The notes beneath the pieces are model-generated. The model was not told where the DNA came from. It ran no database searches and was given only the letters and a program-made list of their open reading frames with translations. Shown in pieces: positions 7,788 to 16,387 of a stretch of DNA of 64,000 nucleotides. The stretch covers positions 1 through 64,000 of the forward strand of contig JAHDWP010000015.1 in assembly GCA_023382715.1 (NCBI GenBank). The letters are read 5' to 3'. Position numbers and translations under genes: made by a program. Position 1 is the first letter of the stretch; every line of letters begins with the position of its first letter. The DNA comes from Anaerolineae bacterium. GTDB taxonomy: Bacteria > Chloroflexota > Anaerolineae > Aggregatilineales > Aggregatilineaceae.

Positions 7788-8645
7788 ATGGAGAATCAGC
7801 TCAAAATTGACGCACTCGTTCCTGCCGAAATGGCCTACCGTGCCGAGTACGTGGGCGCGGCAAAAGCAGAGATGCCCGCGTTGTCCATGTTCACCCTGGC
7901 TGTGCTGGCTGGGGCTTTTATCAGCCTGGGCGCGGTGTTCGCCACCACCATCACCGCCGGCGACGGACTGCCCTACGGCGTGAGCCGCCTGCTCAGCGGG
8001 CTGACCTTCTGCCTGGGCCTGATTCTCGTCGTGGTGGCCGGGGCCGAGCTGTTCACCGGCAACAATCTGATCGTCATGGCCTGGGCGGCGGGCAAGGTCT
8101 CCAGCAGGGCGCTGCTGCGCAACTGGGTCATCGTCTACCTGGGCAACCTGGTCGGCGCGCTGGGGACGGTGGTGCTCGTTTTCTGGTCGGGGCAGTATCG
8201 CTTTGGCCCGGCGGGCGGCGAAGTCGGGCGGACGGCGCTCAAGATCGCCGCCGCCAAGTGCGACCTGGGCTTCGGGCAGGCGATTGCCCTGGGCATCATG
8301 TGTAATGCGCTGGTCTGCCTGGCTGTCTGGCTGACCTTCAGCGCGCGCACCACGGTGGACAAGATCGTGGCCATCATCTTCCCGATCACGGCTTTCGTTG
8401 CGGCGGGGTTCGAGCACAGCGTGGCCAACATGTACTTCATCGCGCGCGGGCTGGTCATTCAGGAATTCGATCCGTCGTGGGTGGCCGCCCATGCCGCCGA
8501 CCTCAATCTGTCTGGTCTGACGGTGCGCGGCTTTCTGGTTGACAACCTGCTGCCAGTGACCATCGGCAATATCATCGGCGGGGCGGTGCTGGTGGCGCTC
8601 GTGTACTGGTTCATCTATCTGCGTCCGCGCGGTCGAGGAGGGTAG
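7788..8645 (+). CDS. Formate/nitrite transporter (FNT) family channel
   Basis: Integral membrane protein of 285 residues of the FocA/NirC family, pentameric channels for small monovalent anions such as formate, nitrite or hydrosulfide. About six membrane segments are visible. The family signatures are present: AGAELFTGNN in the second repeat-half helix and GFEHSVANMYFI in the fifth, which carries the conserved pore histidine. Substrate cannot be fixed from sequence. The ATG at 7788 follows an AAGAGGGG ribosome site. A small Lrp/AsnC ligand-domain gene starts four bases after the stop, so the two are almost certainly co-transcribed. Confidence 0.9.
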   Translation: MENQLKIDALVPAEMAYRAEYVGAAKAEMPALSMFTLAVLAGAFISLGAVFATTITAGDGLPYGVSRLLSGLTFCLGLILVVVAGAELFTGNNLIVMAWAAGKVSSRALLRNWVIVYLGNLVGALGTVVLVFWSGQYRFGPAGGEVGRTALKIAAAKCDLGFGQAIALGIMCNALVCLAVWLTFSARTTVDKIVAIIFPITAFVAAGFEHSVANMYFIARGLVIQEFDPSWVAAHAADLNLSGLTVRGFLVDNLLPVTIGNIIGGAVLVALVYWFIYLRPRGRGG

Positions 8646-8649
8646 TCCC

Positions 8650-8892
8650 ATGAAAGCATATGTGCTGATCAAAGTGCGCACTGGCGAGGTCACGTCGGTC
8701 GTTCGCCATCTGCACCGGGTCAAGGCTGTGCGCACCGCGGAGATGACGTTCGGCGAGTTCGACGCCATCGCCATCATCGAGGCGGGCGACCTGGAGGCGG
8801 TGGGCACGGTCATCGCCGCCCAGGTGCAGACCATCCCCGGCATCCTGACGACCAACACCTGCCTGGCGGTCGAGGTGGACAGCGGCGGGTAG
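8650..8892 (+). CDS. Stand-alone Lrp/AsnC ligand-binding (RAM) domain protein
   Basis: 80-residue protein equal to one RAM domain, the beta-alpha-beta-beta-alpha-beta effector-binding module of Lrp/AsnC regulators, without the helix-turn-helix. It begins MKAYVLIKVRTGEV and keeps the GEFDAIAIIEAGD core and a TTNTCLAVEV end strand. Such single-domain proteins form oligomers that bind amino acids or other small ligands. Tight linkage (four bases) to the FNT channel suggests a regulatory or sensing role for that transporter; this is inference. No DNA-binding region is present. Confidence 0.8.
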   Translation: MKAYVLIKVRTGEVTSVVRHLHRVKAVRTAEMTFGEFDAIAIIEAGDLEAVGTVIAAQVQTIPGILTTNTCLAVEVDSGG

Positions 8893-8914
8893 GGTGTGAG
8901 GGAGGAACGCGATC

Positions 8915-9110
8915 GAATATAGGCTGCTAAAAGGCCATTCGCTGCTATTCGCCAGTTGATTTTCGACTGCTGCTAGAGAATACCGGACTCGTTCTTGAGC
9001 GGATCGAGGTCGAGGGCGAAGCAGTGGATCTCGGAGCAGACCCCATCGCCACGGCTGGCCCCCTTATGGACGCCTGGAGTTACCTTGTTCAACTGAGAGC
9101 GATAGCATGA
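8915..9110 (+). pseudogene. Decayed methyltransferase C-terminus (probable)
   Basis: Translation in two frames gives a continuous protein-like stretch resembling the end of a SAM-dependent methyltransferase. EYRLLKGHSLL is read from 8915. After a shift near 8950, YSPVDFRLLLENTGLVLER follows, and later PLMDAWSYLVQLRAIA before a TGA at 9108-9110. The frameshift, missing N-terminus and absence of a start show that it is a remnant. The family call is from general resemblance only. It sits in a stretch of gene debris between the FNT unit and the YkgJ-type gene. Confidence 0.4.
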
Positions 9111-9318
9111 GGTGGGCAAGACCCCCTTGGGGTCGGCTGTCGTGGCTCTGATCGAGTTTCGGGCAGTCTTCTTCTGAGCGCGCGCAAAACTCAGTAGGTA
9201 TGTAGCGGAACATGCGGGTTCACCCTGAGGCCGTATGGTGTTCGCCTGGTAAATACTCCGGTAGCCAATTACCCAAAGCCGGTTGTGAGCAGCGTCCCTG
9301 CAAAATCAGCGCGCGCTT
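9111..9318. other. Non-coding stretch between two gene remnants
   Basis: A small GACCCC-CTT-GGGGTC hairpin lies at 9120-9134 but lacks a T tract. No promoter, RNA or coding signal is recognised in the remainder. Confidence 0.4.
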
Positions 9319-9417
9319 ATGGGAAAGGAATCACCGCCCAGGCGATTGCCCCCGTTCGTGAGCAGCAGTGACGAAGATGAAGCGATTCATTATGCCTTTG
9401 ATGCGCGGGCGATCTGA
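9319..9417 (+). pseudogene. Fragment of a TPR-type gene (copy of the 13.6 kb C-terminus)
   Basis: Thirty-two codons, from MGKE to AFDARAI and then TGA, closely match the segment at 13569-13667 ([13 protein letters not shown] there, [13 protein letters not shown] here). The rest of the gene is missing. Its 3' part overlaps the end of the YkgJ-type gene on the other strand, so the last residues of that protein are encoded by this debris. Confidence 0.65.
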
Positions 9418-9809
9418 GGCAGCCCCCAGGCGGCGCGCGCCTGCGTGCAGCGCGCCAGGTCTTCGGGCGTGAAGCGCACCCCTTCCCCCGCCCACTCCAC
9501 GCCGAACTCGCGGCAGGATGAGGGCCGTTCCTCGTAAATGGCGCAGCGCACTCCGCGCCCGATCTCGCCGATCAGCGCGGCGCAGCGCGGATGTTTCTGG
9601 TTGGTGCCCTTCATGCAGCTCAGCACTGGGGTCAGGTCGTCTGCCAGGTCAGGGGGCACGGTGCCGCCGTGCGACGGATCGGCTTCGGCCCAATAGAACG
9701 ACACGCGAAAATAGGCGCAGCACGCCCCGCAGCGCAGGCAGGGATTGCCGGTGGGCTGGGGCGTGGCGACCGGGATCACGATCAGGGGTTGGGATTCTTG
9801 CGTGCTCAT
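9390..9809 (-). CDS. YkgJ-family cysteine cluster protein
   Basis: Protein of about 139 residues of the YkgJ family (zinc- or iron-chelating cysteine-cluster proteins). It has the characteristic CLRCGACC cluster near the N-terminus, followed by spaced cysteines in [24 protein letters not shown] and ARCTQAR. The biological role of the family is not established; metal binding is the usual inference. The start is uncertain: GTG 9821, ATG 9815 and ATG 9809 are all in frame and none has a strong ribosome site, so the shortest is given. The C-terminal IARASKA is encoded inside the gene remnant at 9319-9417, suggesting the original 3' end was replaced. Confidence 0.75.
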   Translation of the reverse strand: MSTQESQPLIVIPVATPQPTGNPCLRCGACCAYFRVSFYWAEADPSHGGTVPPDLADDLTPVLSCMKGTNQKHPRCAALIGEIGRGVRCAIYEERPSSCREFGVEWAGEGVRFTPEDLARCTQARAAWGLPQIARASKA

Positions 9810-10230
9810 GATCATCCACACAGCAGTTGCGACGAGCGATCAGGGTTGAGTCCGAGTCCGGCGGTGTTGGAGTATGGCGCCGCCAAGAGAGCCATCACAC
9901 GAAAGGGAGCAAGGCTGATCGGGCTTTCCGGCAGGCCGATCGATCCGGCGCGCCGGTCGGCGACACGCGCTGAGGTGGGGCGTCAGAAGAAGTTGAACAG
10001 CGTAGAGTCGGGCATAGCCTGTGCGCGGAGAGCATCCGCGCGCTGGCGGGGCAGATCGCAACTTGCCCCGATTCTACGGCAGCGGCAGGGCGCATGGCAA
10101 GCCCCAACTGCGCGCGGGGCGAGGCACCCTCCCCGTCCAGGGGCGTTCTATGCAAATCACACGAGGGCAGATCCTGATACAGTGCGGTACACTGGGCCGC
10201 TGCTGAACTGCCCGCATCTAAGGAATGCCC
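9810..10230. other. Intergenic region, nothing recognised
   Basis: No convincing gene, RNA or repeat is seen. Possible -10-like hexamers (TACAGT, TACACT) lie near 10179-10194 upstream of azlC without a clear -35 partner. Confidence 0.4.
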
Positions 10231-10974
10231 ATGTCTTCGCGGCGCGCGGAGTTCTGGGGCGGCGTGCGCGCCCAGCTCCCGATCCTGCTTGGCACGATGC
10301 CTTTTGGCATGATCTACGGCATCGCCGCCACCAATGCCGGGCTGCCGGTTGAGGTGGCGCTCGGCATGTCGCTGTTCGTCTTCGCCGGATCGTCGCAGTT
10401 CATCGCGGCGGAGCTGTTCGCGAGCGGGACGCCGGGCGTGATCATCGTGCTGACGACCTTCGTCGTCAACCTGCGCCACATGCTCTACAGCGCCTCGCTC
10501 GCGCCGTATCTCCGCCATCTGAGCCGCGCCTGGAAGTACCTGCTCGCTTTTCTGCTCACCGACGAAGTTTATGCCGTGACCATCACTCATTACGAGGCGG
10601 ACTCTGCCACGCCTGCGCCTGAATCATCGCGCCACTGGTATACGCTGGGCGCGGGTGCCACCCTGTGGGTGACGTGGCAGATGAGCACAGCAGCGGGTGT
10701 GCTGCTTGGCGCGCAGGTGCCGCCCAGTTGGGGGCTGGACTTCACGCTGGCGCTGACCTTCATCGCCCTGGTCATCCCTACGCTTAAGGATCGCCCGACC
10801 GTGCTGGCCGCATGGGTGGCGGGGATCACGGCCCTGGCCGGGCACGGGCTGCCCTACAATCTGGGGCTGATCATCGCCGTCTTGAGCGGTATCGCGGTTG
10901 GGGTCGGCGCGGAGCGCGCGGGTTGGGCCGCGCCGCGCAACACATCCACCACATCGGCGGAGCGCGCCTCATGA
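10231..10974 (+). CDS. azlC: AzlC-family branched-chain amino acid exporter, large subunit
   Basis: Integral membrane protein of 247 residues of the AzlC/YgaZ family. It forms the large subunit of a two-component exporter of branched-chain amino acids (in E. coli YgaZH also methionine). Family hallmarks near the N-terminus are [11 protein letters not shown] and [15 protein letters not shown], and later [15 protein letters not shown]. There are two in-frame ATGs; the second, at 10231, is chosen because an AAGGA ribosome site at 10220-10224 abuts the first. The stop overlaps the ATG of azlD (ATGA), so translation is coupled. The substrate is inferred from the family. Confidence 0.88.
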   Translation: MSSRRAEFWGGVRAQLPILLGTMPFGMIYGIAATNAGLPVEVALGMSLFVFAGSSQFIAAELFASGTPGVIIVLTTFVVNLRHMLYSASLAPYLRHLSRAWKYLLAFLLTDEVYAVTITHYEADSATPAPESSRHWYTLGAGATLWVTWQMSTAAGVLLGAQVPPSWGLDFTLALTFIALVIPTLKDRPTVLAAWVAGITALAGHGLPYNLGLIIAVLSGIAVGVGAERAGWAAPRNTSTTSAERAS

Positions 10975-11285
10975 CTACCTGGCTGACGATCCTGGGCATG
11001 GTCGCCGTGACCTACACCATCCGCCTGTCGGTGATCGCGCTGCTGGGCGAGACGACGCTGTCGCCCGCCGTGCACAGCGCCCTGCGCTACGTGCCCCCGG
11101 CGGCGCTGTCGGCGATTGTCTTCCCGGCGATTTTCATGCCGAACGGCTCGCTCGACCTGTCGCTGAACAATACGCACCTCATTGCCGGGGCAGTGGCGGC
11201 GCTCGTCGCCTGGCGCGTGCGCAGCACCCTGCTATCCATCGCCGTCGGCATGGTCGCGCTGTGGGTGCTTGGCGGGGGGGCCTAG
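10971..11285 (+). CDS. azlD: AzlD-family branched-chain amino acid exporter, small subunit
   Basis: 104-residue membrane protein of the AzlD/YgaH family, partner of AzlC. The typical opening ([18 protein letters not shown]) and the [16 protein letters not shown] core are present, with about four membrane segments. The ATG at 10971 overlaps the azlC TGA. A longer open frame continues upstream inside azlC but is not needed. Confidence 0.88.
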   Translation: MTTWLTILGMVAVTYTIRLSVIALLGETTLSPAVHSALRYVPPAALSAIVFPAIFMPNGSLDLSLNNTHLIAGAVAALVAWRVRSTLLSIAVGMVALWVLGGGA

Positions 11286-11525
11286 GGCGGGTGATGCGCT
11301 TTTTCTCTCTAAATCCTCTCTTTACACGCGGCGAGAGGGCTTAACCGCCCAGCGCCAGATGCGTGGGCACTCAAGTGGCAGACTTCGGAAGTCTGGTGCC
11401 GTGCAAGGCCCCTTCTCCCGATCTCTCCCCGGCAGAGCCAGGGCGGGACAAGGCTGGGGGTGAGGTAAAGCTCCGCGCCCGACGAGTCGCGGGCAACCTT
11501 TGCGCGCGCCGCGCGCCCTGCCAAT
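11286..11525. repeat. R1 and R2 repeat copies after azlD
   Basis: An R1-like copy at 11307-11342 (CTAAATCCTCTCTTTACACG, then GGCGAGAGGGCTTA) and an R2 palindrome AGACTTCGGAAGTCT at 11380-11394, followed by a diverged R1 tail ending GGGGGTGAGG near 11466. No gene seen. Confidence 0.65.
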
Positions 11526-11553
11526 TTGCCCCCAGCGCCCATCGTGATATACA
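11526..11553 (+). promoter_or_regulatory. Promoter candidate of the TIM-barrel lipoprotein gene
   Basis: TTGCCC (11526-11531) and TATACA (11548-11553) are 16 bases apart. The -10 box ends only nine bases before the ATG, so the mRNA would be leaderless or nearly so. Confidence 0.5.
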
Positions 11554-11562
11554 CTCTCCTCT

Positions 11563-12981
11563 ATGAACATCCATACCGAATTCAAACTTTTCGCGCTGAT
11601 TGGCCTGCTGGCGGGCTTGCTCCTGCTGGCGGCCTGCGCCGAGCAGCAAAGCATCGCCGTCTACGTCACCCCCACCCCGGCACAGTCTCCTACGCCGGAC
11701 GCGCCGCCCACGCCCGCGCGAGTCGCCGCACAGCCGACGACTGATCCGGCGATCACGCCGCTGCCCACACCGGAGCCGCCGCCTCCCGGCGTCAACTTCG
11801 GCCCAATCACGGGGCCGCAGTACACGCCGGAGCCGCTGCACACCGCGCTGCCGGCCACGCTGAGCGCTCAGCCGTGCCGCGCGCGCGTCGTGGTGGCTGG
11901 GGCCAGCCTCTACACGTCGCCCGACTTCGGCGCGCCCGTCGCTCGCCCGGCGCAGGAGCGCGAGCGGTTGATCATCAGCCAGTTCGCTACCGACGCGATA
12001 GGCAATTTCTGGGCGGGCACGCCGGATGGCTGGCTGCCGCTCAGCCAGGAGGGGCGGGCGCTGGCGGAAGTGATCGACGTGCGCGCTTGCGAGATTCTGC
12101 GCGGGCACGATCCGAACACGACGCTGTTGGGGCTGCACATCCTCAACGATCGCAGCCAGACCGAGATCCTGACCTTCGTGCAGCGCATGAAGGACGCGGG
12201 CTACCCGGTCGGCACGCTCAAGGGGTTGAATGGCTCTGAGGAGACGCTCACCCTGGCCAAAGCCATCTCGCCGGAGACGGTCCTCGTCTACCGTTCGCTG
12301 CTCAACGCCGACGGCATGGGCGATTGCCCCGCCGACATCCGCCTGAGGCCGGACCCAGCAGCGACTGCCCGCCGCTGGCTGGACGGCCTGAAGCCGCACT
12401 GGGACCAGGTGGATGCCGACTATTATGAGCTGATGAACGAGTGCCCGGCGGCGCTGCAATGGATCGCCGAGTTCTCCATCGAGGCGATGAAGATCGCCAA
12501 CGAGCAGGGGCGTTGCCTGCTGCTGTTCTCGTTCCCCGGCGGCAACCCCGATATGCAGGTCTTCAATGACCTGCTGCCCGCTTATGAGTACGCGGTAGAG
12601 AATCCCTGCGCGCCGGGGCGCACGCACGGCATCGCCCTGCACGCCTACAGCCTGCAGGACACGCGCCTGACCTCTGAGTCCGATGTGTGGATCGCGCTGC
12701 GCCACCGCGTGCTGCACGAGCGATTGCTGCTCTCCCTGCCAGAGGCGGCCAATCTGCCAGTCTACATCACCGAGATGGGCATTGGCGGCGGGACGTTCCT
12801 GCCGCCCTGCGAGTGGATCATCCGCGATGCCTTGCAGTACACCTACCAGCTCGAAGAAGACCCCTATGTGAAAGGCTTCCACCTGTGGAATGTTGGCTCT
12901 GGCGCGCAGTGGTACGACATCACGCCCTGTCTGCCCGATCTGACCGATGCGCTGATTCGCTACTACACATTCAAGCCGTGA
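11563..12981 (+). CDS. Secreted lipoprotein with SH3-like and glycosidase-like domains
   Basis: 472-residue exported lipoprotein. The signal ends LLLLAAC; a Pro/Thr-rich linker follows to about residue 95. Residues 100-170 form an SH3-like domain (SLYTSPDFGAPVA, DGWLPLSQEGRA). From about 180 to the end the chain looks like a TIM barrel of the glycosyl-hydrolase type, with YYELMNECP as a candidate acid/base site and YITEMGI as a candidate nucleophile strand. Enzyme activity is inferred only from these motifs. No ribosome site precedes the ATG, consistent with the very close promoter. A 149-bp piece of the SH3-like region is duplicated downstream at 13133-13281. Confidence 0.65.
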   Translation: MNIHTEFKLFALIGLLAGLLLLAACAEQQSIAVYVTPTPAQSPTPDAPPTPARVAAQPTTDPAITPLPTPEPPPPGVNFGPITGPQYTPEPLHTALPATLSAQPCRARVVVAGASLYTSPDFGAPVARPAQERERLIISQFATDAIGNFWAGTPDGWLPLSQEGRALAEVIDVRACEILRGHDPNTTLLGLHILNDRSQTEILTFVQRMKDAGYPVGTLKGLNGSEETLTLAKAISPETVLVYRSLLNADGMGDCPADIRLRPDPAATARRWLDGLKPHWDQVDADYYELMNECPAALQWIAEFSIEAMKIANEQGRCLLLFSFPGGNPDMQVFNDLLPAYEYAVENPCAPGRTHGIALHAYSLQDTRLTSESDVWIALRHRVLHERLLLSLPEAANLPVYITEMGIGGGTFLPPCEWIIRDALQYTYQLEEDPYVKGFHLWNVGSGAQWYDITPCLPDLTDALIRYYTFKP

Positions 12982-13132
12982 CGGACTGGTTCCCCGCTGG
13001 TAATACCACTGCGCGGTGACACCCCCGCCGGGCTAGACGTACAGAGACCCTCTGAAAAGAGTTTCCGCTAAGAGTCTGACGCTACCGGATCGTTTCCAAA
13101 GCAGGCGCGCGCTTACCCGATAAATCCAGGCT
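12982..13132. other. Gap before the duplicated fragment
   Basis: No gene or structured element recognised. A GCGCGCGCTTA word at 13106-13116 also occurs just before the related remnant at 9308-9319, hinting that both remnants derive from one ancestral locus. Confidence 0.35.
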
Positions 13133-13281
13133 TCGCTCGCCCGGCGCAGGAGCGCGAGCGGTTGATCATCAGCCAGTTCGCTACCGACGCGATAGGCAAT
13201 TTCTGGGCGGGCACGCCGGATGGCTGGCTGCCGCTCAGCCAGGAGGGGCGGGCGCTGGCGGAAGTGATTGACGTGCGCGCT
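13133..13281 (+). repeat. 149-bp duplication of the lipoprotein SH3-like region
   Basis: Bases 13133-13281 repeat 11939-12087 with one substitution seen (gatcgac to gattgac). The copy starts mid-gene and keeps the reading frame of the source (LIISQFATDAIGNFWAGT), but has no signal peptide or start. It is followed within about 10 bases by a 5'-truncated TPR-type gene in another frame. It is a recent duplication, not a domain array. Confidence 0.9.
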
Positions 13282-13291
13282 GCAACAGGAG

Positions 13292-13721
13292 TCTGGGACA
13301 GCGCCAAGAGGCGGCGGCCCACTACCAGGACATGCTGCGCCTGAACCCCAACGACAACCAGGGCATTCGCTACGTCCTGGCCAATCTCCTGCTCGAGCTG
13401 CGCCGCTACGACGAGCTTGCCGCCCTGCTGGACAGGTATAATGAACCCACGGCTGCCCTGGCGTACACGCGCGCCCTGGCGACGTTCGAGCAGCAGGGGC
13501 CGACCAAAGCAGCTACGACCCAGTTGAAGCAAGCCATCCGGTCGAACCGCTTTGTCCCGGACTACCTGATGGGAAAGAGATCGCTGCCCAGGCGATTGCC
13601 TCCGTTCGTGGGCATCGGCGACGAGGACGAAGCGATTCATTATGCCTTTGATGCGCAGACGACCTGGGGCAGGAACCCGGAAGCACTGGCCTGGCTGCGT
13701 GAGGTGCAGGCGACCCTGTGA
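13292..13721 (+). pseudogene. 5'-truncated TPR-type protein gene
   Basis: The frame runs LGQRQEAAAHYQDMLRLNP and then a helical repeat region to the stop at 13721. The C-terminus carries an LPRRLPPFVGIGDEDEA signature. The sequence resembles the end of larger tetratricopeptide proteins; about 140 residues remain. The N-terminal part was replaced by the 149-bp fragment of the lipoprotein gene in a different frame, so a native product is unlikely. An internal ATG at 13332 could still give a 129-residue protein. A short second remnant of the same family lies at 9319-9417. Confidence 0.6.
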
Positions 13722-13939
13722 GCGCCCCGCACGCTGCGAGGGGGGTCCGCGTCCGATCCGTTCGCACTCGCCCGCCGTTCTGCGCTACAGCGGCGTTGGA
13801 GCACCCTCTCGGAACAACAGCCGCCACCTGAAGTTCCCTCAGAGTGGCGGCTTCTCTTGAGCGGGAGAGGGGAGGTGGAACATGCGCTGGCTATGGGCAA
13901 GCAGAGAGAGTTGCCACAACCCTCAGCGCGAAAAGCGCC
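13722..13939. terminator. Hairpin after the truncated TPR gene
   Basis: AGCCGCCAC (13819-13827) pairs with GTGGCGGCT (13844-13852), extended by CTGA/TCAG around a 7-base loop, and is followed by TCTCTT. It reads as a plus-strand terminator and lies near the left edge of the restriction-modification pair. Nothing else is recognised. Confidence 0.6.
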
Positions 13940-15085
13940 CTACGGCTTTTTCTCGGACAAATCGTCGTTGTCCTTGCTATTTATGTCAACCCCTATGAAT
14001 TTCTCAAGAGGAGCATCGCGTATCTTCTCTGTCAGAAAATTCCTGATCTCGGAGTGGTCCATGTCGAGTAAAGGATGCCTGAAGCCAAGTCTACGATTTA
14101 GTTCCCGAACTACTTGTTGCGGCCAGTAAGCTCCGCTCATCTGGACAATATGCCCATCAATTTCATGTGCCAGTGCCACTATGTTACTGCCTGGGCTGAT
14201 GGTATCTACGATGATGATTGTGGATACATACCAGTGCTGGTTGTTCAACTCTAGATGTCTTTCAAATCGAGATACCTTATCCAATGAAATCTCAGGGTTT
14301 CCGCGACCTATGAAGCCGATGTCAAAGCGAACAGCCCTGCCTGGCTTGTACAACAGCGTTGCATCACTCTCCCTTTTCTTCCCGCGCGACGAAAGCCAAA
14401 ACACGTTCTGATATTCCTCAAGCTCACCTTCGCGTATGTGCTTGAAGCCCAAAATGTGAAGAAGTGTCCCCAAAATGAGTTTCTCAAAGAGCTTTCCATA
14501 AGTAGATTTCTCTGACCCCCGAATCGCCAACGTTCCCGAACCCACCGTATTCATGAGATAGGTTAACAACAGCCAATCCACTCTTGCCTTAAGGCCAGAA
14601 GAAAGCTCAATCTGCCCCTGCAACGCACCGTATTTGCGTGTGTGGCTTTCGATCACGTCCTGACAAGTTTGGATATATCGGTCTCTGTACTCTGCGATAC
14701 GTTCGGGGTTATCTCGGAGCACATTCTGGAAGGCTTTGTGGGTCAACCCTAGAACCCAATAGGATAGCCAGCGCTCGGACTTACTCAATTGATTTCGTGT
14801 CAGACTATCCGCAGCGAGAAAGGGAAGCTGTTGAACGAAATCATCCGACACCGCCAGCCCGCGTAGAAAAAGGGTCACCATTGCAAGATTCAGGGCGACG
14901 ATCCGCCTGCGAGTCAAGATCTCCGTTGCGTCACGAAGGTTGTTTCCTGATAGAACATCCAGGACGACGCCTCGCACAACGTCCATTCCGATCTGTTCAA
15001 CCAGGGCATTGCCGCTAGAAGAGAGAAGGGCAAGCGAATCCGCAGAAAGCAAATCGCTCAGGGTCTCGATTCGTGAGGGGGGCAT
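13940..15085 (-). CDS. Type II restriction endonuclease (possibly CfrBI-like)
   Basis: 381-residue protein immediately downstream of a DNA methyltransferase gene, 14 bases after its stop. The central region has a PD-(D/E)xK-like arrangement: RESDATLLYKPG, then RFDIGFIGRGNPEIS, with acidic residues in beta strands, and an adjoining KLFEKLILGTLLHILGF helix. The N-terminal 180 residues are helical. Overall resemblance is to the CfrBI-type endonucleases, whose prototype cuts CCWWGG, but that assignment is tentative. Its role would be cleavage of unmethylated invading DNA. Base composition is visibly lower in GC than flanking genes, which fits horizontal transfer. Confidence 0.7.
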   Translation of the reverse strand: MPPSRIETLSDLLSADSLALLSSSGNALVEQIGMDVVRGVVLDVLSGNNLRDATEILTRRRIVALNLAMVTLFLRGLAVSDDFVQQLPFLAADSLTRNQLSKSERWLSYWVLGLTHKAFQNVLRDNPERIAEYRDRYIQTCQDVIESHTRKYGALQGQIELSSGLKARVDWLLLTYLMNTVGSGTLAIRGSEKSTYGKLFEKLILGTLLHILGFKHIREGELEEYQNVFWLSSRGKKRESDATLLYKPGRAVRFDIGFIGRGNPEISLDKVSRFERHLELNNQHWYVSTIIIVDTISPGSNIVALAHEIDGHIVQMSGAYWPQQVVRELNRRLGFRHPLLDMDHSEIRNFLTEKIRDAPLEKFIGVDINSKDNDDLSEKKP

Positions 15086-15099
15086 GTCTTGTTGACCTT

Positions 15100-16296
15100 C
15101 TAAAATAACATATCGGAACTGTCTATAGGTGGACAGTTAATTGTCAGCACATCCGCCACTTTTGTCCCCAGCCAGGTTTTCGCTCTCTCACGGATGATTT
15201 CAATATAGTCACGCTCATTATCTATTAGCACAAATCTTCGCCCAAGTTTGGCTGCTGCCTCGCCCACAGTACCGATTCCAGCGAAAGGGTCTAAAACCAC
15301 ATCTTGCTTGAAAGAATAATACGAGATGACCTTCTCAGCGAGTTCGACAGGGAAAATCGCTGGATGGCGCTTATCATAGGTGGGGGATATGCGCCAGATA
15401 TTCGTCCGTTCGTAGTCGTCCCCGATCTTTGATTGCTCGACCAGTTCTGGTTTCGGATGTGCCCTAATGTTCCAGTCAATGAGTTTTGATGTGTGTTTCC
15501 GATATACCAAAACATACTCAGTTACAGGCACCGGCTTATACTGGAGAGGGTTGCGATCGGCTGCAAAACGGCGTCCGCGTCCCGTAGCCCAACCAGCCCC
15601 TTCGGGCTTTTCCCAGATAATATCGTCCATGAAATCATAACCTTCCTCAACGAAAATTCGATGCACATCAAAGGGCACGGCTATTCTTCTTGATGATTCG
15701 CTTCGTTGGGTACGTCGTACCAACACGGGCGCAACGTTCATCACAAAGAAGCGACCTTCGGATAATACGCGGTGAACCTGCCGAATCATCTTGCGTATCT
15801 TAAGTAAATAATCCTCGTATGTCATGTAGTCAGTATATTCGGGCCTGGCATTGTAGTATGGCGGAGAAGTGAATACCAGGTCCACGCTGTCAGCAGCTAA
15901 GTCCTGGAGCACCTCTTCGCAGTCACCTAACGCGATGATATTACGCAGCGGTGAGAGGTCATATGTGCCATTCCTGCTGACATTGGATTTGCCCGTTCGC
16001 GGAGTTGATTTGCCTAGAAGCCGGGCTTCGATTATTTGTGGATCGGTTGACTTGCCCCTAAGGATAAGAGAGTTTCGTGCATCTATCACTACTTCACCTA
16101 CTCTACTTTGGTGACTCTTGCTCAGCAATGGCACCCGCCAAATGTGATAGCGGTCGTCAACTTCAGGGAGTCCGAAGCCTACTGCATTCTGCAACTGAAA
16201 TTCCTTCAGCCATGCCAATGCTATTTGCTTAGCTGCCTGGACGTTGCGAACGCTGTAACGTCGTTGTTCCGCCACAGTTGGCCGCTTCTTTGGCAT
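15100..16296 (-). CDS. Site-specific DNA methyltransferase, beta class (type II)
   Basis: 398-residue amino-methyltransferase. The catalytic motif IV is SPPY (144-147, in TSPPYYNARPEY), and the SAM-binding motif I, DPFAGIGT, comes later, near residue 348, followed by a GRRFVLIDNERDY strand. This IV-before-I order defines the beta class. The SPPY form is common in N4-cytosine enzymes but N6-adenine cannot be excluded. Residues 1-115 form an N-terminal extension without a recognised domain. The frame is open to 16368, but the ATG at 16296 has the better coding start. It precedes the endonuclease, so protection is made first. GC is low compared with neighbours. Confidence 0.88.
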   Translation of the reverse strand: MPKKRPTVAEQRRYSVRNVQAAKQIALAWLKEFQLQNAVGFGLPEVDDRYHIWRVPLLSKSHQSRVGEVVIDARNSLILRGKSTDPQIIEARLLGKSTPRTGKSNVSRNGTYDLSPLRNIIALGDCEEVLQDLAADSVDLVFTSPPYYNARPEYTDYMTYEDYLLKIRKMIRQVHRVLSEGRFFVMNVAPVLVRRTQRSESSRRIAVPFDVHRIFVEEGYDFMDDIIWEKPEGAGWATGRGRRFAADRNPLQYKPVPVTEYVLVYRKHTSKLIDWNIRAHPKPELVEQSKIGDDYERTNIWRISPTYDKRHPAIFPVELAEKVISYYSFKQDVVLDPFAGIGTVGEAAAKLGRRFVLIDNERDYIEIIRERAKTWLGTKVADVLTINCPPIDSSDMLF

Positions 16297-16387
16297 CTTT
16301 GCTCTCTTGAAGGCTTCTGCTGGATTTTGGATTTGATGACTTAGGCTAACGCATAAGCATTTTAGCACACCCAGTATCAGGGCACTA
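16297..16387. other. Upstream region of the restriction-modification pair
   Basis: Low-GC leader; a TAAAAT hexamer on the minus strand near 16360 could serve as a -10 box, but no well-placed -35 is seen. Confidence 0.3.
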
